In this document: positions 54,802 to 62,870 of the stretch, piece by piece
Layout: each line of letters begins with the position of its first letter
Position numbering within the stretch: the stretch's first letter is position 1
From: Rhizobium sp.
GTDB taxonomy: Bacteria > Pseudomonadota > Alphaproteobacteria > Rhizobiales > Rhizobiaceae
Assembly: GCA_019739215.1 (NCBI GenBank)
Contig: JAHHDR010000014.1
Span: 1 to 64,000, forward strand
Direction of reading: 5' to 3'
DNA length: 64,000 nucleotides
Program-made: the position numbers and the translations under genes
Notes under the pieces: generated by a model
Told to the model about the DNA's origin: nothing
Database searches by the model: none
What the model saw: only the letters and a program-made list of their open reading frames with translations

Positions 54802-55116
54802 ATGGCTGATTTCTCCGGCGGCTTCTGGGTGGAGCGCACCATCGGTGCCTCCGCGGGCGCGGCCGTTTCGCTGGTCTACATGCTGCCCGCCGACAGGCGC
54901 GAGGCGGCATGCCGCTTCCTGGCCGGGCTGGTCTCGGGCCTGGTGTTCGGCGGACCGGCGGGCGTGCTGATGGCAGGCAAACTCGGGATCGCGGCGCATC
55001 TCTCGGCGTCCGAGATCATGCTGTCGGGTGCGGCGGCGGTGAGCCTGACCGCCTGGTGGGCGCTGGGCGTGCTCGCGCGAGTGGCGCGGCGGTGGGGACG
55101 GAAAAACAGCGTGTGA
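54802..55116 (+). CDS. GTA small membrane protein (DUF6107-like)
   Basis: A 104-residue protein starting MADFSGGFWVERTIGASAGA. Hydrophobic segments lie near residues 15-28, 40-58 (FLAGLVSGLVFGGPAGVLMA) and 72-92 (LSGAAAVSLTAWWALGVLA), with a basic tail. Its position between portal and prohead protease corresponds to RcGTA gene 3.5, and the sequence resembles DUF6107 as I recall it. Possibly holin-like or a head-assembly membrane factor. Confidence 0.55.
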   Translation: MADFSGGFWVERTIGASAGAAVSLVYMLPADRREAACRFLAGLVSGLVFGGPAGVLMAGKLGIAAHLSASEIMLSGAAAVSLTAWWALGVLARVARRWGRKNSV

Positions 55117-55216
55117 TTGTGGGTTCCGTCTGCTTCAGATGACGCATGGCCGGCAGCAAGCGGCTTAAAGCCATGCGTGGCAATCCTGCCGGGGACTGGA
55201 CCATCGCAGACGTCAA

Positions 55217-56056
55217 TCACCCCTTCGTCACCGGTAGCCAGATCTCGAAGCCGCCATTGCCCGTCGCGCCGTCGAAGGCGGGCGGATAATATTCGATCAG
55301 CGGCGCCTCTGCGGCCGCATAGCCGGATTTCGGCAGCCATTGCTGCCAGATCGCCATGATCGTCGGGCGCATCAGCGTGATATGGCCGGGTTGCGTGAAG
55401 ATGGCATAGGTGGCGGCGGGGACGGTCGTGGTCTGGGCCTCCTTCGGGACGGATGCGAGATCGGTGACCTCAAGCGCAGCCATGTATTCGCAACCCTTTT
55501 CCTCGCTGAAGGACAGTGACGCGCCGAAATAACGCCGCTCTGGGCCCGTGTTGGTGATGGCATCCTGGATCTCGTCGAACTGCGGCCAGAGCGAAGGGAT
55601 GGAGCCGAGATCCTTCACGGCGAAGGTCCTGATCAGGCCTGCGAGCAGCAGGGGCTTGCGGTCCTCGATCAGGGGATCGGAGAGTTGCGGAGTGAGAGTT
55701 GCGTCCATGGTGATGGGCTCCGTGAGTTCGAGGTTTGCAGTGGTGCGCGCGTCGCGGACTGTTTCCGGCGTGACGCCGAAATGGTCGCGGAAGGCGCGGG
55801 TGAAGGCTTCATGTGAGCCGTATCCGGTATCGAGCGCCAGGCTGAGGATATCGGGCACGCCCAGTGCCAGGATGCGGGCGGCCTCGGACAGTCTCCGCGC
55901 CCGGGCATAGCGCATCAGTGATACGCCGGTGGCCAGCGCGAAGGCACGGGTGAGATAGGCCGGCGTGACACCGGATCGGGCGGCGACGGTCTCCAGCGAC
56001 ATCTGTCGGCGCAGATTGCTTTCCACCTGCCAGAGGGCGCTGTCGATGAAGTTCAT
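55217..56056 (-). CDS. AraC-type regulator with GyrI-like effector domain
   Basis: A 279-residue regulator. Residues about 5-105 carry two helix-turn-helix motifs (LETVAARSGVTPAYLTRAFA, then ILSLALDTGYGSHEAFTRAF, with HFGVTPETVRD closing the AraC signature). Residues about 115-279 are the GyrI-like small-molecule domain (YFGASLSFSEEKGCEYMAAL, then PKSGYAAAEAPLIEYYPPAF). It probably responds to an amphipathic ligand. Another opposite-strand insertion inside the GTA cluster; its target is unknown. Confidence 0.88.
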   Translation of the reverse strand: MNFIDSALWQVESNLRRQMSLETVAARSGVTPAYLTRAFALATGVSLMRYARARRLSEAARILALGVPDILSLALDTGYGSHEAFTRAFRDHFGVTPETVRDARTTANLELTEPITMDATLTPQLSDPLIEDRKPLLLAGLIRTFAVKDLGSIPSLWPQFDEIQDAITNTGPERRYFGASLSFSEEKGCEYMAALEVTDLASVPKEAQTTTVPAATYAIFTQPGHITLMRPTIMAIWQQWLPKSGYAAAEAPLIEYYPPAFDGATGNGGFEIWLPVTKG

Positions 56057-56161
56057 GCGGTTCCCCGTTCAGCCGATGCGATCACTGTAGCAACTCGAAA
56101 ACACCGGCGCTTGACCGTTCTTGCGGTCGAGCGGAATTCTTTCCTCATAGCACAAGGATGC

Positions 56162-56731
56162 ATGATGACCGCCGATGCTCTCATCGCCCGGCGCGAGCGG
56201 AAGTTCGCGCGCATGGAAATCAAGATGCTGGGCGAGGCAGGCCTGTTTGCCGGCTATGCCAGCCTGTTCGGGGAGGTCGATCTCGGCAAGGACCGGGTCG
56301 AGCGCGGCGCGTTCCTCCGTTGTCTGGCCCGACGCGGCGCCGAGGGGGTCAGGATGCTGTTCCAGCACGACCCCGCCGAGCCGATCGGCACCTGGCGGGT
56401 GATCCGCGAGGACGGGCGGGGGCTCTATGTCGAGGGAATGCTGTCGGACGGCGTGAGCCGGGCCCGCGAGGTGCGCGAACTGATCAAGGCGCGCGCCGTC
56501 GATGGTCTCTCGATCGGCTTCCAGACGGTGCGGGCGAAATCCGATCCGAAGACGGGAATCCGCCAGATCATCGAGGCCGATCTCTGGGAGATCTCGGTGG
56601 TGACCTTTCCAATGTTGCCCGGGGCAAGGATCTCGGATGTCAAGGGCGGCGGATCGCTGCGCGACGTGACTGGCCAGGCGCTTGCCCGCGCGCTTTGGCA
56701 GGCGACAAAGGCGATGCGGGCAACAGCATGA
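56162..56731 (+). CDS. GTA/phage prohead protease (HK97 type)
   Basis: A 189-residue serine protease that matures the capsid, RcGTA gene 4. The start MMTADALIARRERKFARMEI follows AAGGA. GEAGLFAGYASLFGEVDLGK (about residues 26-45), MLFQHDPAEPIGTW (with the catalytic-type histidine), LSIGFQTVRAKSD (serine) and DLWEISVVTFPMLPGARI are the family signature. The capsid gene begins 24 bases downstream. Confidence 0.88.
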   Translation: MMTADALIARRERKFARMEIKMLGEAGLFAGYASLFGEVDLGKDRVERGAFLRCLARRGAEGVRMLFQHDPAEPIGTWRVIREDGRGLYVEGMLSDGVSRAREVRELIKARAVDGLSIGFQTVRAKSDPKTGIRQIIEADLWEISVVTFPMLPGARISDVKGGGSLRDVTGQALARALWQATKAMRATA

Positions 56732-56755
56732 TTTTCAACGAAAAGGATTTCTCAT

Positions 56756-56950
56756 ATGGACATTGCAAGCATAGCTGCCGCGCCTGAAATCAAGGCGGCG
56801 CCGGACAGGATCGAGGATGCCTTCGACGGCTTCATGGGCGCCTTCGAGGCCTTCAAGGATGCCAATGACCGGCGGCTCGACGAGATCGAGAAGAAGCTCA
56901 CGTCCGACGTTGTGACACGCTGTGGCTCATCAGCTATCCTTGAACTTTAA
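56756..56950 (+). pseudogene. GTA major capsid gene, cut after about 55 codons
   Basis: The frame starts MDIASIAAAPEIKAAPDRIE behind AAAGGA and shows the scaffold-like N-terminal delta domain of GTA capsid proteins (FMGAFEAFKDANDRRLDEIE). The native sequence runs through LTSDVVTR to about 56920. It then turns into CGSSAILEL and a stop, encoded by a TGT-starting sequence taken as a transposon end. No further capsid or later GTA gene appears before the window ends. An intact capsid would be near 400 residues. Confidence 0.75.
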
Positions 56951-56977
56951 TCCTATGGGTTGAACATCTCGAAATGC

Positions 56978-57941
56978 TTAAATAGCTGATTTAGTTGATG
57001 AATCATAGATTGGATTTGTTGCGCGGGACTGGAGACAGTCGCGCGCAACGGCATTTTGACGAGGCTTTACGAATATGTAGCCGAGCGAATCACCTCTGGC
57101 TTCGATACAGATTTCCATCCACTTCGATGCCCAAAGTCGTGGAAATGAGTGAAATCGTCCACCAATATCAACGAGCGGAAAGTTTCTCACCGGACACGGT
57201 ATTCGCGATTTTGGGCATTGAAATCTGTTGGATGTCGCCCGGTTTGGGCACAAAAATGGAAACCCGGTTGTACTGGTCAAAGAATGCATTAGGCGGCATC
57301 TTCTTGGGCCTTAATCTCTCATAGTGGGGGCGGAGCGGCGACAGATCGAGTACCGTTTCTAGCGCGTTCAATCTTCCAAGATACGGGGAATTAATTGCGG
57401 ACTTCGACGCCATTGAGTGCGTGCCGCCCCGATCGCCTGCCGAGTTCCTGGAAGTATTGTTCTCCCGAATAGAGGCGCGTCTATTGGCCAACGTCTATAC
57501 CAGGACTTCGCAAGCCGCATTCCAAACTATTTGAATCTCGGCGTCGCACCCGATCAAAGACCTCAGGTGCGTGAGACTGCCCACCAATGCCCGGGCTCCG
57601 CTCGTTCCGAAAAGCGGAGTCCGCAATTCCATTTGCACCAGTTCAGGTTCGACGCCAGCCCGATCGACAGTCCTCTTGAACGTTGTCGTTGGTCGGGGTG
57701 GAAAGGGGGGAGTTGCCGGCTAGTTTTGCGGAGCGCGGCGCGATCTAATTCCGGAACTCGCGCCAAAATTCCCAGGCAAAGCCGCAACTTCAATACAACC
57801 AGTCACAAGCAAATAAATGTGGACTTCGTTGCGCTTGCCGCTCTCCCCAAGTGCTGCATCGATCGGGCCCAAGCGTTCGCTCTTGCTATGGCACGGATCA
57901 GCCTGACCGGAGTGGAAAATTTGGCACCTCACTCGACGCAC
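56978..57941 (-). pseudogene. Decayed cargo gene of unknown family
   Basis: On the minus strand, protein-like segments follow each other in changing frames: NEVHIYLLVTGCIEVAALPG, then VDRAGVEPELVQMELRTPLF, LVGSLTHLRSLIGCDAEIQI, LGRLNALETVLDLSPLRPHY, FFDQYNRVSIFVPKPGDI, and finally VDIGGRFHSFPRLWASKWM ending at 56978. At least three frame changes or stops separate them. I read it as one gene of about 300 codons that has decayed, or been misread, inside the transposon. Its function cannot be named. Confidence 0.4.
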
Positions 57942-58123
57942 AACTTTTAGGATATGCTTTCAGGATCGTGACATTGGCCCCCTTCGAAGGGCGGGAGCGT
58001 CGTCTGGATGGTCATAGATTGTTAACCATCTAACGTAATCCTCCTTTCGAAATCAACGAAAGGGAGTGGCAACGTGCGGAGAAAGCAACTCACATCTCAG
58101 GCCCTCGCGGGGGGTCAAAAAGA

Positions 58124-58155
58124 AATCCCGCCACCCTAGTGCGGGTGGCGGGATT
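58124..58155 (-). terminator. Rho-independent terminator
   Basis: Perfect 13-bp stem AATCCCGCCACCC with a six-base loop. On the minus strand it is followed by a T-rich tract (TTTCTTTTTGA), so it ends leftward transcription, for example from the SOS box region. An inverted repeat GTCAC-CAT-GTGAC lies just upstream at 58168-58180. Confidence 0.8.
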
Positions 58156-58206
58156 GGTAGCAAATAGGTCACCATGTGACTATGGCAAACCCAACTTAGA
58201 AGGGCC

Positions 58207-58290
58207 CTAGACTGCTCTTCCAAGCGGAAACACTATTCCCGTAGAACGAGGATATAGTGTGCCGACAAACGCTGCCAAATCGTTAACCAT
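58207..58290 (-). CDS. Possible SOS-controlled small ORF, 27 aa
   Basis: MVNDLAAFVGTLYPRSTGIV and seven more residues, stop at 58207. It lies between the GTTC-N7-GTTC box (58351-58365) and the terminator at 58124-58155, and would be transcribed away from the box. There is no strong ribosome binding site and no recognisable family, so this is a candidate only. Confidence 0.25.
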   Translation of the reverse strand: MVNDLAAFVGTLYPRSTGIVFPLGRAV

Positions 58291-58350
58291 ACGGGCTCAG
58301 TCGACAAAAAATGAGCGGTCCGGAAAAAAGTCCTTGCTTTCCCGGAATAT

Positions 58351-58365
58351 GTTCCTATTTTGTTC
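58351..58365. promoter_or_regulatory. LexA (SOS) box
   Basis: GTTC-CTATTTT-GTTC matches the alphaproteobacterial LexA site GTTC-N7-GTTC exactly. It could control leftward transcription through 58290-58124, or rightward transcription towards the transposition genes, whose first clear ORF starts at 58593. Confidence 0.6.
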
Positions 58366-58592
58366 CTCGTCAGCGGTAAGGAGTAGCCTGATGACCTGCA
58401 CGATGGAACTACTACGAATTATTTGATTCGGGCGTTCGGCCTGATCGAATTCGTGTGTTCTGCAGGCCTTGGCCGCCCACCACGCCCGATCCCCAATCTT
58501 TCCAGACCTTAGCTTTCGCGACGTTGCGGAACGCTTCCTGTATCAAACTCACGCGCTTTTGCTCAGTAGCGGCGCGATAGGAGAGCTTTGCC

Positions 58593-58763
58593 ATGTTCTT
58601 CAATCCAGACGAATTTTCCGAGGGTGTTCAGCCTCTCTCGCGGCAGGAGATGAATCAACTCGGTCTCCAGCCCATGACCATCCGCGATCTGCTGTTTGCA
58701 TTAGACCCGCTTCCTGGTTTCGCTGCTCACGACGGCATCTACAGCGACCTGACCGAAATCTGA
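58593..58763 (+). CDS. Small ORF preceding tnsA-like gene, 56 aa
   Basis: Starts MFFNPDEFSEGVQPLSRQEM behind GGAGAG and ends GIYSDLTEI. Acidic, without membrane segments; LGLQPMTIRDLLFALDPLPG suggests a short helical region. It lies 81 bases before the tnsA-like start on the same strand and is probably cotranscribed. No family is recognised; a small regulator or accessory protein of the element is possible. Confidence 0.5.
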   Translation: MFFNPDEFSEGVQPLSRQEMNQLGLQPMTIRDLLFALDPLPGFAAHDGIYSDLTEI

Positions 58764-58844
58764 CAACTCCCCAATCACCAGCCTGAACGGCGTCGCTATG
58801 CGTGAGCCGTGACGGCGAAGCTTTGCCAATCGAAAGGAAGTCCG

Positions 58845-59588
58845 ATGCTCAGGAATGGCTTCGAGCACGATCATGATCCACTTATGCGCATCGCGCACGT
58901 CGTGGCGGAGGGGGCGATTGCTTCTACCTTCCCTCAGATGAAATTCACCACCGCAATGCCGAAACTCAAGCGTCCACTCGCGGTCGAGGCCGCGATCCAT
59001 TTCATGACCGACCCCTCGGTTTCGAAAGTGTCGCTCTATCCAATAGAGGTGCCGTTGGATCGGAAGCCTCATATTGTAGAGTTCGGCTTGCTTCGCACGG
59101 ACGGCCGCATTTCCTATGTCGATGTCATCCCGCTTCTGCTTCAGCAAGAGTTTGGATGGATCGGCCGGCGAACGAAGCAATTGAAAGCAGAGGTGGCGCG
59201 CCTGTACGGCGCATCCTATGCGGTGCTCGACGAACGCGATCTTTGGATCGAACCTCGGCGGGCCAACCTTCGGACCATGTTTTCGCACCTCGGCTCAGAT
59301 GATGCGGTCGCTCTCGGGGCGGTAAGAGACGTGATCCATCACATTCCAATGCCTGCGACCATTGCCGAAGTGCGGTCTGCCGCCGGTCTGGAGCCCTTCG
59401 ATTTCGTCTATTTCGATAACCACGGGCATCCGGCAACCCGTGAACGCCTCGAGAACGTCGATCGGACTTTCACCGCGCTGATGGAACTCGCCGCCAACGG
59501 CGAGGTCGATATCGATCTTTCCCACAAGTTCAACAACCGCACCACCGTGTGGCTGTCAGGAGTGCACGTTCATGAAACACGAGTCTAG
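58845..59588 (+). CDS. tnsA: TnsA-like protein, nuclease residues apparently substituted
   Basis: A 247-residue protein starting MLRNGFEHDHDPLMRIAHVV behind AAAGGAAG. Position before tnsB, size and layout fit TnsA, the endonuclease that cuts the 5' ends of Tn7-like elements. HIVEFGLLRTDGRISYVDVI (about residues 76-95) aligns with the PDF-x-EVK core, and TKQLKAEVARLYGASYAVLD with the helix after it. But the aspartate of PDF is glutamate, and the lysine of EVK is isoleucine, so cleavage activity is doubtful. The C-terminal half (MPATIAEVRSAAGLEPFDFV, LMELAANGEVDIDLSHKF) looks like the winged-helix part that contacts TnsC. The 3' end overlaps tnsB by 17 bases. Confidence 0.6.
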   Translation: MLRNGFEHDHDPLMRIAHVVAEGAIASTFPQMKFTTAMPKLKRPLAVEAAIHFMTDPSVSKVSLYPIEVPLDRKPHIVEFGLLRTDGRISYVDVIPLLLQQEFGWIGRRTKQLKAEVARLYGASYAVLDERDLWIEPRRANLRTMFSHLGSDDAVALGAVRDVIHHIPMPATIAEVRSAAGLEPFDFVYFDNHGHPATRERLENVDRTFTALMELAANGEVDIDLSHKFNNRTTVWLSGVHVHETRV

Positions 59589-61905
59589 TTCTGCGTTCCT
59601 CAACGCCACGGCCTTGGAGCCGGCCCATACCATGCGAGAACTTCGGCTGCCATCTGATATGGGCGCGGAGTACTGCCAGCCGTACAACATCCCGATGGGG
59701 TCGGAGTTGATACTGCTTGACGATGTCGGACGGAAGTTCGGCAACTTCCGTTCGGCTGGCGTGCAGACTGACGATATCCGTGGTCGTGTCCACGTACTTC
59801 AAAACACATTGTCTGAAAATACGGCATTGGTGTCCGACTACCAGCTGGCCGAGATGGAGAAGGCCAAGCGGTTCTTTCCTCGCGAAGAAAATCCTGATTG
59901 GGAGGTGTCCGACGTAGCGCTGACACCGGAGAAGAAGGACAAGGCCGAGAGGAACCTTGCCTACGCGGTCGCAATCCGTGACTTGGCCGCTGAGCGCGGC
60001 GTCGAGGCAAAGCGCGGTCTGATGGAAGAAGCTGCGGCAAAGCTTGCGGTCTCCCTCGGAGAACCCAAGCCACCTACCTACAATACGCTGAAGAAGTACT
60101 ACGAAATCTATATCAGCGGTCCCTACAATCTCCTGGCCGCACTGGCTCCCGGAAGCTCATCGGGAAACAAGAACCGGGGTTACTCCGATCGCTTTGAACA
60201 GCTTCTGCGAGCGTGTTGCCACATGGCGTGGCAACAGCCCAAGGGTACGTGGCGGACGGTAAAGAGAATCTTCCTTAAACAACTTGAAAAGCCCGAATTC
60301 GCCGATATCGCAGTCGAAGTCCTGGATGCGGATGGCCAGCTCACCTGCGCAGACATCACCATTCAGAGACGCTTCTACGCTGTCGACAGGTACACTAGGA
60401 AGCTCTTGAGATATGGAGGAAGGGCCGCGAAGCGGCTTTTTGACGGCCGTACGCGACGGCCGTTGCCTGATGTTGTGCTCGATGAGGTGGAGGTCGACTA
60501 CACGACCGTCGACGCGAATGTCTGGTCCGATGACGCGCCGATCGCTTTCGGGCGGCCCAAAATCCTGCTGTTCCGCGACCGGAAATCCGGAGTCTTGTTG
60601 GGGTACCATATCTTCTTCGGGAACCCGAGTCTGGAGGCGTTTCTCGCAGGATTGCATCATGCGATCTATCCGAAGGATATGACTCGCTTTCCGGGGTATC
60701 GGTATCCATACTTCGGCAAGCCGCTCGTCCTTATCTTCGACAACGATAGTCATCTTCTTACCGATGACGTCAAGCATGCCTGTGATGTTCTCGGTATCGT
60801 CCATCGGGCCGTCAGGCCTGGCGAGCCGACGGACAAGGGAGCGGTCGAGAGGTTCATCAGAACCCTCAACGACTACTTGTTCCACAACGTCCCAGGCTCG
60901 ACACAGTCGAATCCAAAACGTCGGAACCTGTTCGACAAAGATAAGCAGATGGCTGTGCCGCAGCTGAAGCTGTCGGAGCTCGAAGCCTTTCTGGTTGCCT
61001 TTATCTGTGGCGAGTACCACGTCCATCCTGTCGGTGGGCTGGGCCTCACGCGGGTGATGAAAGATGTACCAGCGTATGTCTGGAGCAAGTCGATCCTTGA
61101 CGTGAAAATGCGGCCGCCGGTCAATCCTCAGACGTTCATCGCGCTTGCCGGGCACCGCAAGAAAGTCACAATTCAGAACGGCATGGTGCGCTGGGACTAT
61201 CTTACCTACGCACACCCAGACCTCGCCATGTTGGAAACACGACCAGAACACCGCGCCGCTGAGCCCGGTGTGGCTACAACGACCTACGACGCTTGCCGAT
61301 CTTTCTTGGGCATCGACCGCATCACACTGATTGACCACTTTAGTAAACGCACGATCGAAGTGCCGATCTGCGATGGCGATCGGGCTTACGCAACCGGCAA
61401 GCGCCTGTTTCAGCACGAGGCGGCGCTGAAGAAGTATCGTGCATGGTTGAAGAAAGAGCCTCTCGATACAGTCGACCTTCAGCGCGCCTTCGACGCTCAC
61501 ATCTCTGATCTTGATCAGATGCATGCTGTTCGCAATTCACAGAAGACTGCGGAAGCGCTCGCCGCCTTCCACCACGACATGTTGAAGAAGCGCCGGACCA
61601 GCCGCGTTGTCGAGGTGGCACACAGCGCCGCCGCCAGCGCAAAGCACATCAATTATGAGGACCCGCTCAAGCCGGAGCCAGTGGCCAGTGGCTCAATGCA
61701 CGACGCGCCCACTAACCCGCCCTCCACACCGCGTGAGGTCTATGTCCCGGACGAAAATGGGAACCTGGTCAAGTCTGACCCGCTCGCCGAGTCTGTTCCG
61801 AAACGGGGAAAATCGCCGCCTGAACCTGTCGAAATCGCCGTCGAGACTGATCCCGACGACGATCTCGACGCCCTGCTTGATAAATGGAAAGGATACGACA
61901 AGTGA
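59572..61905 (+). CDS. tnsB: Tn7-like DDE transposase TnsB/TniA
   Basis: A 777-residue transposase that binds the element ends and joins 3' ends to target DNA. The RNase H-like core is clear: first Asp in EVEVDYTTVD (about residue 309), second in VLIFDNDSH (about 390), Glu in DKGAVERFIRTLN (about 426), giving a D-x35-E spacing. Before it lie helix-turn-helix regions (about 110-290). After it come the Mu-type beta-barrel (about 520-600) and a helical, acidic tail (EPVEIAVETDPDDDLDALLD) suited to contact TnsC. The stop overlaps the tnsC start (TGATG). Confidence 0.9.
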   Translation: MKHESSSAFLNATALEPAHTMRELRLPSDMGAEYCQPYNIPMGSELILLDDVGRKFGNFRSAGVQTDDIRGRVHVLQNTLSENTALVSDYQLAEMEKAKRFFPREENPDWEVSDVALTPEKKDKAERNLAYAVAIRDLAAERGVEAKRGLMEEAAAKLAVSLGEPKPPTYNTLKKYYEIYISGPYNLLAALAPGSSSGNKNRGYSDRFEQLLRACCHMAWQQPKGTWRTVKRIFLKQLEKPEFADIAVEVLDADGQLTCADITIQRRFYAVDRYTRKLLRYGGRAAKRLFDGRTRRPLPDVVLDEVEVDYTTVDANVWSDDAPIAFGRPKILLFRDRKSGVLLGYHIFFGNPSLEAFLAGLHHAIYPKDMTRFPGYRYPYFGKPLVLIFDNDSHLLTDDVKHACDVLGIVHRAVRPGEPTDKGAVERFIRTLNDYLFHNVPGSTQSNPKRRNLFDKDKQMAVPQLKLSELEAFLVAFICGEYHVHPVGGLGLTRVMKDVPAYVWSKSILDVKMRPPVNPQTFIALAGHRKKVTIQNGMVRWDYLTYAHPDLAMLETRPEHRAAEPGVATTTYDACRSFLGIDRITLIDHFSKRTIEVPICDGDRAYATGKRLFQHEAALKKYRAWLKKEPLDTVDLQRAFDAHISDLDQMHAVRNSQKTAEALAAFHHDMLKKRRTSRVVEVAHSAAASAKHINYEDPLKPEPVASGSMHDAPTNPPSTPREVYVPDENGNLVKSDPLAESVPKRGKSPPEPVEIAVETDPDDDLDALLDKWKGYDK

Positions 61906-62870
61906 TGCACGATCACCGCTTTCACAGGACTGCGTTTCAGAATGCGGCCGATCGCGCCGAAGCGGCTTCCAGTCCCGTTCTGGAACGGCAGATGATGATC
62001 AAGAACCTGCTGTTCGAGTACCCGCAGTTTCAATCCGTCATCGGAAACGTTGCCAAATTCCACATCCCCGTTGAGGACACTGGTCTCGCAGACATTGGCG
62101 TAGTCGGCGGCGTGATGGGCGAGTCGCGCGCGGGAAAGTCCAAGATTCTAGAATCCTATTCCCGTCGTTTTCCCTCTGTTGTCGAGGACGACATCGTCAC
62201 ATATCCCGTTGTCTATATCGAAGCGCGTGCGGACTGGGATTCGCTCGAATTCGCCCGACAAATCTTCCGCGCGACCGGCAAGCAGTATGTGCCCCGAGCT
62301 GGTGTCGCCGCTATGAATACGGCGGTGACCCTGCGCCTTCGCGACCACCGCACCACGCTCCTCATTGTGGATGACTCGCACTTCATCTTCGATTCCAAAC
62401 GTACCCGCAAAACCAATGTCTCCTTGATAAAGGAAATCGTCGACGCGCAGTTTTGCAATGTGCTGCTTGCGGGGCTTCCCTCGATCGAGACTGCGGTCGA
62501 GCATGAAGCGCAACTGCGCGGCCGCGGTGGATTCCCGAGGTTCGATGTCAAGGCTTTCAATACCAAGACCAAAGCTGGCCGCGACAACTATCGCTTGTTT
62601 CTCCATGGCATCGATCAGCGCCTGCCATTTGCAGAGAGTTCCGATCTCGCATCGAAGGCGTTTTCGGACGAACTCCGGAGGATGTCGAACGGCAGCGTCG
62701 GCCTCACCATGAACGTCGTCCGTGCGGCCGCGCTGATGGCGCTGAACGCTGGTACCAGGCGCGTGCTGGGCACTCACCTGCGTGCCGCGGCCGAACAACG
62801 CGCTCTGTTGGATCGGACGCGGCCTGGCTTTGGCGAAGAAGGCGAGGGTGGGGTCGATGTCTATGCATGA
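61905..62870 (+). CDS. tnsC: Tn7-like AAA+ regulator TnsC/TniB
   Basis: A 321-residue ATPase that links target selection to the transposase. The ATG overlaps the tnsB stop. Walker A GESRAGKSKILES (about residues 71-83) and Walker B TTLLIVDDSHFIF (about 147-159) are intact. FDVKAFNTKTKAGRDNYRLF and FSDELRRMSNGSVGLTMNVV (sensor 2 region) complete the fold. Its length is in the short TniB range rather than that of E. coli TnsC (about 555). Its end overlaps tniQ by 14 bases. Confidence 0.88.
   Translation: MHDHRFHRTAFQNAADRAEAASSPVLERQMMIKNLLFEYPQFQSVIGNVAKFHIPVEDTGLADIGVVGGVMGESRAGKSKILESYSRRFPSVVEDDIVTYPVVYIEARADWDSLEFARQIFRATGKQYVPRAGVAAMNTAVTLRLRDHRTTLLIVDDSHFIFDSKRTRKTNVSLIKEIVDAQFCNVLLAGLPSIETAVEHEAQLRGRGGFPRFDVKAFNTKTKAGRDNYRLFLHGIDQRLPFAESSDLASKAFSDELRRMSNGSVGLTMNVVRAAALMALNAGTRRVLGTHLRAAAEQRALLDRTRPGFGEEGEGGVDVYA

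Noticed and set aside
56995..57324. 109-codon plus-strand ORF at the transposon end
   Set aside because: The minus strand of the same stretch gives better protein-like sequence; the plus frame lacks a ribosome binding site.
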